A DNA stretch of 64,000 nucleotides from Labrys okinawensis (lineage in GTDB: Bacteria > Pseudomonadota > Alphaproteobacteria > Rhizobiales > Labraceae). The position numbers were made by a program, and so were the translations under genes. The stretch spans positions 186,001 through 250,000 of the forward strand of contig NZ_PUEJ01000004.1 in assembly GCF_002982075.1 (NCBI RefSeq), written 5' to 3'. Positions within the stretch are counted from its first letter, which is position 1. Every line of letters begins with the position of its first letter. The notes below the pieces were generated by a model. The model was not told the origin of the DNA. It did not search any database and worked only from the letters and a program-made list of their open reading frames with translations. Positions 41,581 through 50,400 of the stretch are shown here, piece after piece.

Positions 41581-41792
41581 GACGTGTCGTCAGTTATGGT
41601 TTTGACCTTACCGCCTACGGCGCGGCGCTTTTGGCCGATTGGCGCGGCGCTTTTGGCCGATTGGCGCGTCGCGTATCGTAGCAAGCAGAGAGGCTTGCGT
41701 CCTCGCTCTTCCGCACACTTGCTTGGCAAGTGCGAACACACTCGGCCAAAATCGCTCCCGTCCAACCCGACACCATAACTGACGACACGTCT
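41580..41792. mobile_element. MITE-like non-autonomous element, 213 bp, 19-bp terminal inverted repeats, TA target duplication
   Basis: The ends are exact inverted repeats: GACGTGTCGTCAGTTATGG (41581-41599) and CCATAACTGACGACACGTC (41773-41791). One further unmatched base sits at each end, and TA lies outside both ends (41578-41579 and 41793-41794). There is no transposase frame. TA duplication is used by IS630/Tc1-mariner and by IS427-group elements. Removing the element with one TA would give the SDR stop codon followed 9 bases after by the DMT start, so it appears to have inserted between two formerly adjacent genes. Confidence 0.8.
41619..41662. repeat. 22-bp tandem duplication inside the MITE-like element
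   Basis: Two perfect consecutive copies of a 22-bp unit that begins GGCGCGGCGCTTTTGGCC and ends GATT, followed by the first six bases of a third. It makes the left half of the element unlike the right half. Confidence 0.85.
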
Positions 41793-41802
41793 TAGGTTCC
41801 TC

Positions 41803-42675
41803 ATGGCCATGCCTGCCTCTGCCGAAACCACAGGATCTGCCCGCGGCATCCTGGCCATGATCATCGCGATGGTGAGCGTGCCGACCGTCGACGGCATCGC
41901 CAAATATCTGAGCGCGGACTATTCGCCCTTCTTTATCGGCTGGGCGCGCTACGCGGTCGCCGGCCTGGCGGTCCTGCCTCTCTCGGCCCTCCTCCATGGC
42001 CGGAAGATGTTCCCATCGGAGCATCTCGCCTCCCATGCCGCGCGCACCGTCTTCCTGGTCGCCGCGATGACGCTATATTTCCTGGCCATCGCCCGCATCC
42101 CCTTGGCGACGGCCCTCTGCGCCTATTTCGTCGGCCCCATCCTGGCGGTCGCGCTTTCGGTCGTCGTGCTCAAGGAACGCCTGACCCTGACCAAGGGCAC
42201 CAGCCTTGCCTTGGGCTTCGTCGGCTCGGTCATCATCCTCCAGCCTGGCGGCGCCATCGAACCCGGCATCCTGCTCGCCCTTGCCTCGGGCATCTGCTTC
42301 GCCTTCTACCTGATCGCCACCCGGCGGGCGGCACAACGGAGCGACCCCGTCAAGACGCTGGCTTTCCAATGCCTCGTCGGTGCGGCGCTGCTCACGCCGC
42401 AGGCCGTGCTTTCCTGGTCCGCGCCCGCCGCCGATCATCTCCTGCTCTTCGCCGGCCTCGGGCTGATCTCCGCGGTCTGTCACCTGCTCTCCATCATCGC
42501 CTTCCGGCTCGCCGATGCCTCGACCCTGGCACCCCTCGTCTATGCCGAACTCGTCGGTGCCGCGATCGTCGGCTATCTTGCCTTCGGCGATATACCGGAT
42601 GTGGTGACGCTGCTCGGCGCGGCCTTCGTCATTGCGGCCGGGCTCGTCTTGCTGTTGCGCCCGTCTGCTGTCTGA
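41803..42675 (+). CDS. EamA/DMT-superfamily transporter
   Basis: A 290-residue membrane protein of ten predicted spans arranged as two EamA repeats; the first ends with VGPILAVALSVVVLKERLTL and LGFVGSVIILQPGG, the second with LVYAELVGAAIVGYLAFGDI. The conserved Glu-Arg of the ILKERLT-type loop is present. DMT carriers export amino acids, drugs or nucleotide metabolites; no substrate can be given. The start lies 11 bases after the MITE-like element and has only a weak TAGGTT site, part of which came from the original junction with the SDR gene. Confidence 0.9.
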   Translation: MAMPASAETTGSARGILAMIIAMVSVPTVDGIAKYLSADYSPFFIGWARYAVAGLAVLPLSALLHGRKMFPSEHLASHAARTVFLVAAMTLYFLAIARIPLATALCAYFVGPILAVALSVVVLKERLTLTKGTSLALGFVGSVIILQPGGAIEPGILLALASGICFAFYLIATRRAAQRSDPVKTLAFQCLVGAALLTPQAVLSWSAPAADHLLLFAGLGLISAVCHLLSIIAFRLADASTLAPLVYAELVGAAIVGYLAFGDIPDVVTLLGAAFVIAAGLVLLLRPSAV

Positions 42676-42809
42676 CACGCGGCGAGGCAGCAGCAAGACC
42701 CGGGCTATTCCCCAGCGAATATCCAGGGTTGTCGCGGGCCAGACGAGCCAGTTTACTCGCATCATCACGAATCTCGGCACCAGCCGGGACGCCCATAGGG
42801 GAAGTCCAC

Positions 42810-44405
42810 ATGAAGCCCGCACTGAGACTGATCGCCCTCGTCCTCCCGCTCACGGCCGGCCTTCTGAGTGGTGCTGCCCGCCCTGCCCTGGCCGAGACCG
42901 TGCTTCACAAGGGCAATGGTGCCGAAGCCCAGACTCTCGATCCGACCCACAGCTCGATCATCGCCGAGCAGTTCATCCTGAAGGACCTGTTCGAGGGTCT
43001 CACCATTTTCGATGCTGCCGGCAAGATCGCGCCGGGGGCGGCCGAGAGTTGGACGATCTCTCCCGACGGCCTCGTCTATACCTTCAAGCTGCGCCCCAAC
43101 GCCAAATGGTCCAATGGCGATCCGGTCACGGCCGCCGATTTCGTCTTCAGCTTCCGACGGCTCGAGGATCCCAAGGAAGCCGCCAGCCTCGCCAACCTGT
43201 TCTTTCCGATCAAGAATGCCGAAGCCGTGAATGGCGGCAAGGCCGGCGTCGACACGCTGGGCGTCAAGGCCCTCGACGACAGGACGCTGGAGATCACGCT
43301 GGAACGGCCAACGCCTTATCTCCTGCAGCTTCTCGCCAATCAGGCCGCCCTGCCGGTGCATCAGGCCTCGGTCGAGAAGCTCAAGGCGGATTTTACCAAG
43401 CCGGGCAATCTGATCTCCAACGGCGCTTACGTCCTGACCGAGAACCTCGCCAATGATCACGTCACGCTGGTGAAGAACCCGCATTACTGGGATGCCGCCA
43501 ATGTCCGCATCGACAAGGTGATCTCCTATCCGATCGACGACCAGGCCTCCGCCCAGCGGCGCTTCCTGGCCGGGGAACTCGACATGACCTTCGAGTTCGC
43601 GGCGGACCAGCTGAAATTCCTCAAGGAGAAGGTGGGCGATCAGGTCCATGTCTCCCCGAACCTGACCAATGAATATTACGCCTTCGACACCCGCACCCCG
43701 CCTTTCGACGATGTGCGGGTTCGGCGCGCTCTGTCGATGGCGGTCGATCGCGATTTCCTGGCCGAGAAGATTTTCTCGGGAACCCGCGTCGGCAGCTACA
43801 GCTTCGTTCCCGCCGGCCTGCCCGGCTATACCCCCGCCAAGCCGGATTTTGCGGACAGGTCTCAGCTCGATCGCGAGGACGCCGCCAAGGACCTGCTCAA
43901 GCAGGCGGGATTCGGCGAGGGCGGCAAGCCGCTGAAACTCACCATCCGTTTCGGCACCAACGACAATAATCGCCGGATCGCTACCGCCGTAGCCGACATG
44001 TGGAAAGCGCTCGGCGTCGAGGTCTCCCTGCTCAATTCGGACAGCAAGTCCCACTACGCCTTCCTGCGCGACGGCGGAACCTTCGAAGTGGCGCGCGCGG
44101 CATGGGTGGCCGACTATGCCGACGCGGAAAACTTCCTTGCGCTACCGACGACGGCCAACAAGGCGTTCAACTATTCCCATTTCGCCAGCCCGGACTATGA
44201 CGCGCTGGTCGCCAAATCCTATGCCGAAACCGATCCGGCCAAGCGCCTGAAGATCCTGGAGGATGCCGAAGCGCTGCTGGCGCGCGAGCAGCCCGTCGCC
44301 CCCCTGCTCTCCAACGCCGATCTCTGGCTGGTCTCGAACAAGGTGAAGGGATGGCAGGACAACGCCGCCAACGAGCACCTGACACGCTTCCTCAGCAAGG
44401 AATAA
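42810..44405 (+). CDS. Peptide ABC transporter substrate-binding protein (OppA-like)
   Basis: A 531-residue SBP_bac_5 protein with a Sec signal (LIALVLPLTAGLLSGAARPA, cleavage after ALA). The mature part begins LHKGNGAEAQTLDPTHSSII and contains GLTIFDAAGKIAPGAAESWT, FKLRPNAKWSNGDPVTAADF, RRALSMAVDRDFLAEKIFSG, all standard for oligopeptide-binding proteins. AGGGGAAGTCCAC precedes the ATG. It delivers oligopeptides to a permease; no oppBCDF genes lie nearby, so it is an orphan binding protein. A palindromic terminator-like sequence follows its stop by 5 bases. Confidence 0.93.
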   Translation: MKPALRLIALVLPLTAGLLSGAARPALAETVLHKGNGAEAQTLDPTHSSIIAEQFILKDLFEGLTIFDAAGKIAPGAAESWTISPDGLVYTFKLRPNAKWSNGDPVTAADFVFSFRRLEDPKEAASLANLFFPIKNAEAVNGGKAGVDTLGVKALDDRTLEITLERPTPYLLQLLANQAALPVHQASVEKLKADFTKPGNLISNGAYVLTENLANDHVTLVKNPHYWDAANVRIDKVISYPIDDQASAQRRFLAGELDMTFEFAADQLKFLKEKVGDQVHVSPNLTNEYYAFDTRTPPFDDVRVRRALSMAVDRDFLAEKIFSGTRVGSYSFVPAGLPGYTPAKPDFADRSQLDREDAAKDLLKQAGFGEGGKPLKLTIRFGTNDNNRRIATAVADMWKALGVEVSLLNSDSKSHYAFLRDGGTFEVARAAWVADYADAENFLALPTTANKAFNYSHFASPDYDALVAKSYAETDPAKRLKILEDAEALLAREQPVAPLLSNADLWLVSNKVKGWQDNAANEHLTRFLSKE

Positions 44406-44410
44406 TCGGA

Positions 44411-44430
44411 GGCCGGTCTTCAGACCGGCC
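44411..44430 (+). terminator. Hairpin after OppA-like gene
   Basis: GGCCGGTCT-TC-AGACCGGCC is a perfect 9-bp stem with a 2-base loop, five bases after the stop codon. The following sequence (ACTTTC) has only a short T-run, so termination may be partial. Confidence 0.45.
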
Positions 44431-44495
44431 ACTTTCAGAGTGTTGGGTCTGAAGTCCGGATGGGGCAGAGCAACTCCTCATCCGCCCCCTCGGGG

Positions 44496-44830
44496 CACCT
44501 TCTCCCGCAAGGGCTATCCGATTCACACATCGCAGTATCGCCATTATATGGCGCCGAAAATCCTTCCCCGACGTCGGGGAAGGTGGTGATGCGAAGCGTC
44601 GACGGAAGGGGGAGAGTGGCGCCAGCAGGCCTGACGATGGCGAGATCGCGCCACTCTCCCCCACCCGCCCCGGCTTTGCCGGGCCACCCTCCCCGAAGCC
44701 GGGGAGGGATTCACGCGCTTTACTTGTCTCAGTTGAGATGTGTGGTTTCGATAGCAAGGGGAGAAGGCCGATCGGCGAGCGTAGCGCCATCCCTCATGAT
44801 TGCCTTCTCCCCTTGCGGGAGAAGGTGCCG
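44496..44830. repeat. Cluster of REP-like palindromes
   Basis: A 0.3-kb cluster of strong palindromes: CCTTCCCCGAC/GTCGGGGAAGG (44562-44583); GGGGGAGAGTGGCGC with GCGCCACTCTCCCCC (44608-44622 and 44648-44662); a CCCGGC/GCCGGG hairpin near 44670; and a CCTCCCCG/CGGGGAGG hairpin near 44690. The unit GGCACCTTCTCCCGCAAGGG occurs near 44496 and inverted near 44829, enclosing the cluster. This is the common extragenic repeat type of rhizobial chromosomes. No gene is present. Confidence 0.75.
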
Positions 44831-44900
44831 GCAGGCGGATGAGGGGTCGCAATGCCTCATCCCGGCCTTTTTCGCTGCTTGTTCGAAACTCCTTGTTGAG

Positions 44901-44924
44901 GGCTGGTCCAAAGACCAGCCTTCT
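44901..44924. terminator. Hairpin at end of sox operon
   Basis: GGCTGGTC (44901-44908) and GACCAGCC (44913-44920) form an 8-bp stem directly after the soxG stop codon. A T-rich stretch follows only on the plus strand (TTCTTT), so it may serve plus-strand transcripts or merely protect the sox mRNA end. Confidence 0.4.
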
Positions 44925-45524
44925 TTATACAGCCAGGCCGAATTCGGCGGCGCTGTCGCTCAGCCAATGCCAAAAGCTGCCGGCCATGCTGCGGAACAGG
45001 GCGATCTCGTAGGTCGGCGTTTCATCGAGCTGCCAAAGTGTCACGCCGATGTGCGAGCAGGCAGTCACGGCGGCATCGCCTGGTGCGAACGCACGCGGAT
45101 GCAGGTCGATGTCCAGGCCCTTGGCGAACATATCGCGGACATGCGGGCCTGAGACCTTCAGCACAGCATAGCCGGAGGTCTGGTCGGTTACCGACGCGAG
45201 CGTGCCCACGGCCTCGATCAAATCCGAGACGAGCAGATTGGGTTCGCCCGCCTCGCGCGTGACCAGCCAGGCCGACGGCCCGGTGCCCAGGGCGGCGAGC
45301 GTACCGGACACGACCCGCTTGGGGCTATCGGGCAATCGCAAGCCATAGGCGGCCTGCATGCGCGCGGCCAAGGCCCCCTCCTGGCCCTTGCGGGCCGCCA
45401 GGGTGACGATTTCCAGGCCCGAGCGATCCTGCACGGTGACGCCTGCTCCCGTTCCGACCGGTTTGAGCAGGCCGGCAAAGGCGCTACGGGACTCCAAACG
45501 CCCTGCACTGATGGCGTCAAACAT
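44925..45524 (-). CDS. soxG: Sarcosine oxidase gamma subunit
   Basis: A 199-residue gamma subunit of the heterotetrameric sarcosine oxidase. Features are RLESRSAFAGLLKPVGTGAG at the start, GPSAWLVTREAGEPNLL, VTDQTSGYAVLKVSGPHVRD, and HIGVTLWQLDETPTYEIALF near the end. The gamma subunit is structural, helping to hold the alpha and beta subunits together. The ATG at 45524 overlaps the end of soxA by 8 bases, so translation is coupled. It is the last gene of the soxBDAG operon. Confidence 0.92.
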   Translation of the reverse strand: MFDAISAGRLESRSAFAGLLKPVGTGAGVTVQDRSGLEIVTLAARKGQEGALAARMQAAYGLRLPDSPKRVVSGTLAALGTGPSAWLVTREAGEPNLLVSDLIEAVGTLASVTDQTSGYAVLKVSGPHVRDMFAKGLDIDLHPRAFAPGDAAVTACSHIGVTLWQLDETPTYEIALFRSMAGSFWHWLSDSAAEFGLAV

Positions 45525-48498
45525 GGAGACGGCTCCCTTCAGGATCAAAGAAGATGGGTGAGACGACCTCGACCTCGATATCGCCGTTGCGCACCGGATC
45601 ATAGGCGCGGATCACCTCGCCGTGGCGGGACGGGCCGTTCGCTAGCAGGCCAAGGCCGATCCAGCTTTCGAGCATCGGCGAATAGATCACCGAGGTTGCA
45701 AAGCCCTCGTCATTGGCCGCAACGGAGGCGGCACCCTTCCTGAGGAAATGCGAGCCGGCCCGCAGCCGATCCGCCGGGTTGACCGGCTTGACGCCGACGA
45801 GGCCGGGCCGATCCGGGGCCACCAGGGCAGGACGCTGGGCCAGGACACGACCGATATAGTCCTTCTTGGTCGACATCATCTTGCCGAGGCCGAGATCGCG
45901 AGCCGTGGTCTGGCCGTTGAGCTCGTTGCCGGCGACATGGCCCTTCTCCACGCGCATGACGCCAAGGGCTTCGGTGCCATAGGCGCAGCCGCCCATCTCC
46001 TCGGCCAGCGTCATCAGCGCCTTGAGCAGAGCAAGGCCGTAATGGGCGGGCACCGCGATCTCGAAGGCGAGTTCGCCCGAGAAGGAGAGCCGGTAGAGGC
46101 GCGAGGCGACATTGCCGAGCTGCAGCGTGGCGCATCCCATATAGGGGAAGGCTTCGTTCGACAGATCGGCGCTCGAGCCATAGAGTTTCTGCAGCAATTC
46201 CCGGGCCTTCGGCCCGGCCACCGCATATTGCGACCATTGCTCGGTGATCGAGGACAGCGAGACGTCGAGTTCGGGCCAGAGCGTCTGGCGGCAGAATTCG
46301 AGGTGCTGCATCACCTTCACGGCATTGGCCGTGGTGGTCGAGATCACATAATGATCCGGCGCGAAGCGGGCCGCCGTGCCGTCGTCCATGACGAAACCGT
46401 CTTCGCGCAGCATCAGGCCGTAGCGGCATTTGCCGACCGCGACCGTCGAGAAGGTATTGATATAGACGCGATCGAGGAAGGCGCCGGCATCAGACCCCTT
46501 GATGTCGATCTTGCCGAGAGTCGAGACATCGCACACGCCGACGATCGAACGGGTGGTCTTGACCTCGCGGCAGACACTTTCCAGCCAGTCCTTCTCGCCG
46601 GGACGCGAGAACCATTGCGGGCGCAGCCACTGGCCGGCTTCCACCATGGTGGCGCCGTTCGCCATTGCCCATTCATGGCCCGCGGTGAGGCGCGTCGCCT
46701 TGAAATGCTTGTCGCGATGGGGGCCAGCCAGAGCACCGATTGCCACCGGGAAATGCGGCGGCCGCGAAACCGTGGTGCCGACCTCGGTCATCGAACGGCC
46801 GAGCAGGCCCGCCATCATGGCATGCCCGGCAATGTTCGACGTCTTGCCCTGATCGGTCGCCATGCCCAGCGTGGTGTAGCGCTTGAGGTGTTCGACCGAA
46901 CGGAAGCCTTCGCGATGGGCGATCTCGATGTCCTTGGCCGTGACGTCGTTCTGCTGGTCGACGAAGGCCTTGCTCTTGGTCTCGGCGACATGCCAGAGCG
47001 GCTTGAGGCCGACAGGCTCGTCGTCGCAGGCCGGGATCGGGGCCTGGCCGGCGGAGAAACCGCAATCGCCGGCCGCCGCGCGGCCCGCTTGTGCACCGGC
47101 CCGCAGGCAGGCGCCCAGCGAGAAAACGCCGTTGGCGGCGCCGACCACCGTCATGCCGTCGGGCAGATCGCCCGGCACGAAGGCGGCCAGTTCGTCCGAC
47201 CAGCGCGGCCGTGCGCCTTTATGGGTGGTGAGTGCGACCTGCGGGTTCCAGCCGCCGGAGACCGCCAGAAAATCGGCGGGAATGCTCTCGCGCTTGCGCC
47301 CGGCGATCACCTCGACGGACTTGATGCCCTGGGTTCCACCCTTGGCATCGGTCACGCTTGCTCCGAGCAAAGTGCGTGTTCCGGCCTTGCCGGCCCAGCC
47401 GGACACCGCCGCGTCGACCTGCGAGCGCGGATCGACGATAGCGGCTACGGTCACGCCGGCGGCCACGAGATCGGCCGCCGTGCGCCAGCCATCGTCACTG
47501 GTGGTGAACACCACGGCCTGGTGGCCCGGCGCAACGCCGTAGCGATTGAGATAGCTGCGCGTTGCCGAGGCGAGCATCACGCCCGGCCGGTCGTTGCCGC
47601 CGAAGACGATGGGACGCTCGATGGCCCCCATGGCATTGACGCAGCGCTTGGCCGTGATGTGCCAGAGGCGCTGGCGCGGCTGATGCGCGGGCGGGACCGG
47701 CAGATGATCCGACACCCGTTCCAGGGCGCCATAGGTGCCGGTGTCGTAGACGCCGAACACCTGGGTGCGCTTGAAGATGCGCACTTCCGGCATGGAAGCC
47801 AGTTCCGCTTCGATATCGGCGGCAAAGACCGCGGCGGACCTGCCGCCGACCTCGTGCCGTTCGCTCAAGAGGCGCCCGCCGAGGCGGAAATCGTCCTCGC
47901 ACAGAATGACACGGGCACCGGCACGGCCGGCTTCCAGGGCCGCCATCAGGCCGGCGGGACCGGCGCCGATCACCAGCACGTCACAGAAGGCGGCGGCTTT
48001 CTCGTAATGATCCGGGTCGGGCAATTGGCTGGCGCTGCCAAGGCCGGCAGCCCGGCGGATCATCGGCTCGTAGAGCTTTTCCCAAAGGGCCGCCGGCCAC
48101 ATGAAGGTCTTGTAGTAGAAGCCGCCGACAAAGATCGGGCCGGCCAACTGGTTCACCGACAGCAGGTCGAATTTCAGCGAGGGCCAACGGTTCTGGCTCG
48201 CAGCCTCCAGGCCGTCGAACAACTCGACCGTCGTCGCCTTGGTGTTGGGCTCGCGGCGGGCGCCGGTGCGCAGCTCGACCAGGGCGTTGGGCTCCTCCGG
48301 CCCGGCGGTGAAGATGCCGCGCGGGCGGTGATACTTGAACGAGCGCCCGACCAGGCGAATGCCGTTGGCGAGCAGAGCCGAGGCCAGCGTGTCGCCGCTG
48401 AGCCCCTCATAGCTGTTGCCGTCGAAGCGGAACCGCACGCTATGGCTGCGGTCGACCAGGCCTGCGGACGGCAGGCGGAAGGAAACGGCCTCGCTCAT
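45517..48498 (-). CDS. soxA: Sarcosine oxidase alpha subunit
   Basis: A 993-residue alpha subunit. The N-terminal Fer2_4-like region (VRFRFDGNSYEGLSGDTLAS, ALLANGIRLVGRSFKYHRPR) precedes an NAD+-binding Rossmann motif LVIGAGPAGLMAALEAGRAG near residues 171-190. The C-terminal ~390 residues form a GCV_T/aminomethyltransferase-like domain that binds tetrahydrofolate. The complex oxidises sarcosine to glycine with O2, giving H2O2 and, with folate, 5,10-methylene-THF. Length is normal for the family. Its start overlaps soxD by 4 bases (ATGA). Confidence 0.95.
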   Translation of the reverse strand: MSEAVSFRLPSAGLVDRSHSVRFRFDGNSYEGLSGDTLASALLANGIRLVGRSFKYHRPRGIFTAGPEEPNALVELRTGARREPNTKATTVELFDGLEAASQNRWPSLKFDLLSVNQLAGPIFVGGFYYKTFMWPAALWEKLYEPMIRRAAGLGSASQLPDPDHYEKAAAFCDVLVIGAGPAGLMAALEAGRAGARVILCEDDFRLGGRLLSERHEVGGRSAAVFAADIEAELASMPEVRIFKRTQVFGVYDTGTYGALERVSDHLPVPPAHQPRQRLWHITAKRCVNAMGAIERPIVFGGNDRPGVMLASATRSYLNRYGVAPGHQAVVFTTSDDGWRTAADLVAAGVTVAAIVDPRSQVDAAVSGWAGKAGTRTLLGASVTDAKGGTQGIKSVEVIAGRKRESIPADFLAVSGGWNPQVALTTHKGARPRWSDELAAFVPGDLPDGMTVVGAANGVFSLGACLRAGAQAGRAAAGDCGFSAGQAPIPACDDEPVGLKPLWHVAETKSKAFVDQQNDVTAKDIEIAHREGFRSVEHLKRYTTLGMATDQGKTSNIAGHAMMAGLLGRSMTEVGTTVSRPPHFPVAIGALAGPHRDKHFKATRLTAGHEWAMANGATMVEAGQWLRPQWFSRPGEKDWLESVCREVKTTRSIVGVCDVSTLGKIDIKGSDAGAFLDRVYINTFSTVAVGKCRYGLMLREDGFVMDDGTAARFAPDHYVISTTTANAVKVMQHLEFCRQTLWPELDVSLSSITEQWSQYAVAGPKARELLQKLYGSSADLSNEAFPYMGCATLQLGNVASRLYRLSFSGELAFEIAVPAHYGLALLKALMTLAEEMGGCAYGTEALGVMRVEKGHVAGNELNGQTTARDLGLGKMMSTKKDYIGRVLAQRPALVAPDRPGLVGVKPVNPADRLRAGSHFLRKGAASVAANDEGFATSVIYSPMLESWIGLGLLANGPSRHGEVIRAYDPVRNGDIEVEVVSPIFFDPEGSRLHV

Positions 48499-48773
48499 GA
48501 TGCGGCTCCCGACGTTTGAGGCATCACCAGTTCAGCCTTTTCGATTGCATGGGTCTTGGTGTTGCGGCGGACCTTGAGCCAGGAACGGCAGCCCGAGCCG
48601 TGATACCAGAACTCCTCATGCGCTCCCTCGGGATTGTCGCGCAGATAGGCATATTCGTAGAACTGCTTGCCGGCGTCCGGCGCCGAGGCATCCGGCCGGC
48701 TTGGCCCGGCATCGCCCAGATAGGTGAATTCGTGCACGCCGCGCGCACCACAATAGGGACAGGCAATCCGCAT
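48495..48773 (-). CDS. soxD: Sarcosine oxidase delta subunit
   Basis: A 92-residue zinc-binding delta subunit. The Cys-x2-Cys motif is in RIACPYCGARGVHEFTYLGD, and a conserved HGSGCRSWLKVRRNTKTHAI lies near the C-terminus, supplying the remaining ligands. The protein stabilises the heterotetramer near the alpha subunit. It lies between soxB (11 bases) and soxA (overlap of 4 bases) as in other bacteria. Confidence 0.95.
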   Translation of the reverse strand: MRIACPYCGARGVHEFTYLGDAGPSRPDASAPDAGKQFYEYAYLRDNPEGAHEEFWYHGSGCRSWLKVRRNTKTHAIEKAELVMPQTSGAAS

Positions 48774-48784
48774 CGAACCGTGCC

Positions 48785-50035
48785 TCAGTGAAGATTGGGT
48801 TGGGCGCCCTGGCCCTTTTCGTCGATCACCGCTCCGGTCTCGAAGCGATTGAGCCGATAGGCGGCAGCCACTTCATGGGGCTGATCCTTGGCGATGAGGT
48901 GGGCGAAGCACCAGCCCGAGGCTGGGGTCGCCTTGAAGCCGCCATAGCACCAGCCGCAATTGAGATAGAGGCCGTCGATGCCGCTCTTGTCGATGATGGG
49001 CGAACCATCCATCGACATGTCCATGATGCCGCCCCAGCTGCGCAGCAGCCTGAGACGACCGATCATCGGCATCACCGCCATGCCGCCTTCGCAGACATCC
49101 TCCACCACCGGCATGTTGCCGCGTTGGGCATAGGAATTGTAGCCGTCGATGTCGCCGCCGAAGACCAGGCCGCCCTTGTCGGACTGGCTGACATAGAAAT
49201 GACCGGCGCCGAAGGTGATCACGCCCGGAATCAGCGGCTTGAGCCCCTCTGTAACGAAAGCCTGCAGCACATGGCTCTCGATCGGCAGGCGCAATCCCGC
49301 CATGGTGCCGACCTTGGAGGTATTGCCGGCCACCGCCATGCCGATCTTCTTGGCCCGGATGGTGCCGCGGGTGGTTTCGACACCGACGATCGCGCCGCCT
49401 TCGCGGACGAACCCCTTCACTTCGCAATTCTGGATGATGTCGACGCCGCGATCGCTGGCGGCACGCGCATAGCCCCAGGCCACCGCGTCATGACGCGCCG
49501 TGCCGCCGCGCCGCTGCAGCAAGCCGCCCTGGATCGGGAAACGGGCATTGTCGAAATTGAGGAAGGGCGCCATCGCCTTGACGCCGTCGCGGTCGAGCAA
49601 TTCGGCATCGACGCCATGCAGGCGCATGGCGTTGCCGCGCCGGGCGAAGGCATCGCGCTGGGCGTCGGAATGATAGAGGTTCAGCACCCCGCGCTGGCTC
49701 ATCATCGCATTGTAGTTGAGGTCCTGCTCCAGGCCCTCCCACAGCTTCATGGCATGCTCATAGAAGGGAATATTGCCCGGCAGCATGTAGTTCGAACGCA
49801 CGATCGTGGTGTTGCGGCCGACATTGCCGCCGCCGATCCAGCCCTTCTCGATCACTGCGACATTGGTGATGCCGTGATTCTTGGCGAGGTAGTACGCCGT
49901 GGCCAGGCCATGGCCGCCGCCGCCAATGATGATCACCTCGTAATTGAGGCGCGGTTCGGCGTCACGCCAGGTCGGCGTCCAGCCGCGGTGGCCGTTCAGG
50001 GCATTCTTGAAAAGGGAGAACAGAGAGTAATGCAT
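48785..50035 (-). CDS. soxB: Sarcosine oxidase beta subunit
   Basis: A 416-residue flavoprotein subunit that carries the sarcosine dehydrogenation site, with FAD and a covalent FMN. The FAD-binding motif EVIIIGGGGHGLATAYYLAK lies near residues 33-52. Other conserved parts are NVGRNTTIVRSNYMLPGNIP, QGGLLQRRGGTARHDAVAWG (FMN-attachment region), and the C-terminal LYLNCGWCYGGFKATPASGW. The ATG at 50035 gives the family's standard N-terminus MHYSLFSLFKNALNGHRGW. It is the first gene of the operon soxBDAG, used for growth on sarcosine, betaine or creatine derivatives. Confidence 0.95.
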   Translation of the reverse strand: MHYSLFSLFKNALNGHRGWTPTWRDAEPRLNYEVIIIGGGGHGLATAYYLAKNHGITNVAVIEKGWIGGGNVGRNTTIVRSNYMLPGNIPFYEHAMKLWEGLEQDLNYNAMMSQRGVLNLYHSDAQRDAFARRGNAMRLHGVDAELLDRDGVKAMAPFLNFDNARFPIQGGLLQRRGGTARHDAVAWGYARAASDRGVDIIQNCEVKGFVREGGAIVGVETTRGTIRAKKIGMAVAGNTSKVGTMAGLRLPIESHVLQAFVTEGLKPLIPGVITFGAGHFYVSQSDKGGLVFGGDIDGYNSYAQRGNMPVVEDVCEGGMAVMPMIGRLRLLRSWGGIMDMSMDGSPIIDKSGIDGLYLNCGWCYGGFKATPASGWCFAHLIAKDQPHEVAAAYRLNRFETGAVIDEKGQGAQPNLH

Positions 50036-50400
50036 CGGGCTTCTTGCCGGAGAAGAGTACGGGAATCTTCGGTCATCCGGTCGCGTCCTCGCCCGGCGGG
50101 AAACGGATCCAAGGGCTTGCCGCAAGAAATTGCCGCCCAGCTATCCGCGTCCAAGACCAGGCCACGCCGGCACGATCAGCGCTTGTCGTCGAGAATCATA
50201 GATACCTCTGCCCCCAGCGAATTCGGGCTGCCTCGTTCATAGGCATAGCAGCCTGTTACCCACAGTGAAAGATTATTCCTGCGCGTGCAACATCTTTTGC
50301 GACTTTAATGCGAGGAAAAAACTTTCACCAGCAAGGCCGCTACTGGCGCCGATGGCGGACGGAAGCGTTCCCGCTCGCCCCAGCCCGGGAATTTCCAGGG
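50036..50400. other. Intergenic region upstream of soxB
   Basis: 365 bases containing the sox promoter and the 3' end of the PAS-GGDEF-EAL gene. The section 50255-50330 is A+T-rich and contains GTGAAAG (50265-50271) and CTTTCAC (50322-50328) as a distant 7-bp inverted pair. No gene is evident and no sox regulator is nearby. Confidence 0.4.

Noticed and set aside
44496-44830. Possible CRISPR-like or IS-end structure because of repeated palindromes
   Set aside because: Units differ in length and spacing, with no regular spacers and no transposase; they fit dispersed extragenic palindromes.
45748-48519. A 923-codon open frame on the plus strand opposite soxA
   Set aside because: It is the antisense shadow of the GC-rich soxA gene; its translation is low-complexity His/Arg/Gly/Ala-rich without domains and has no ribosome binding site.
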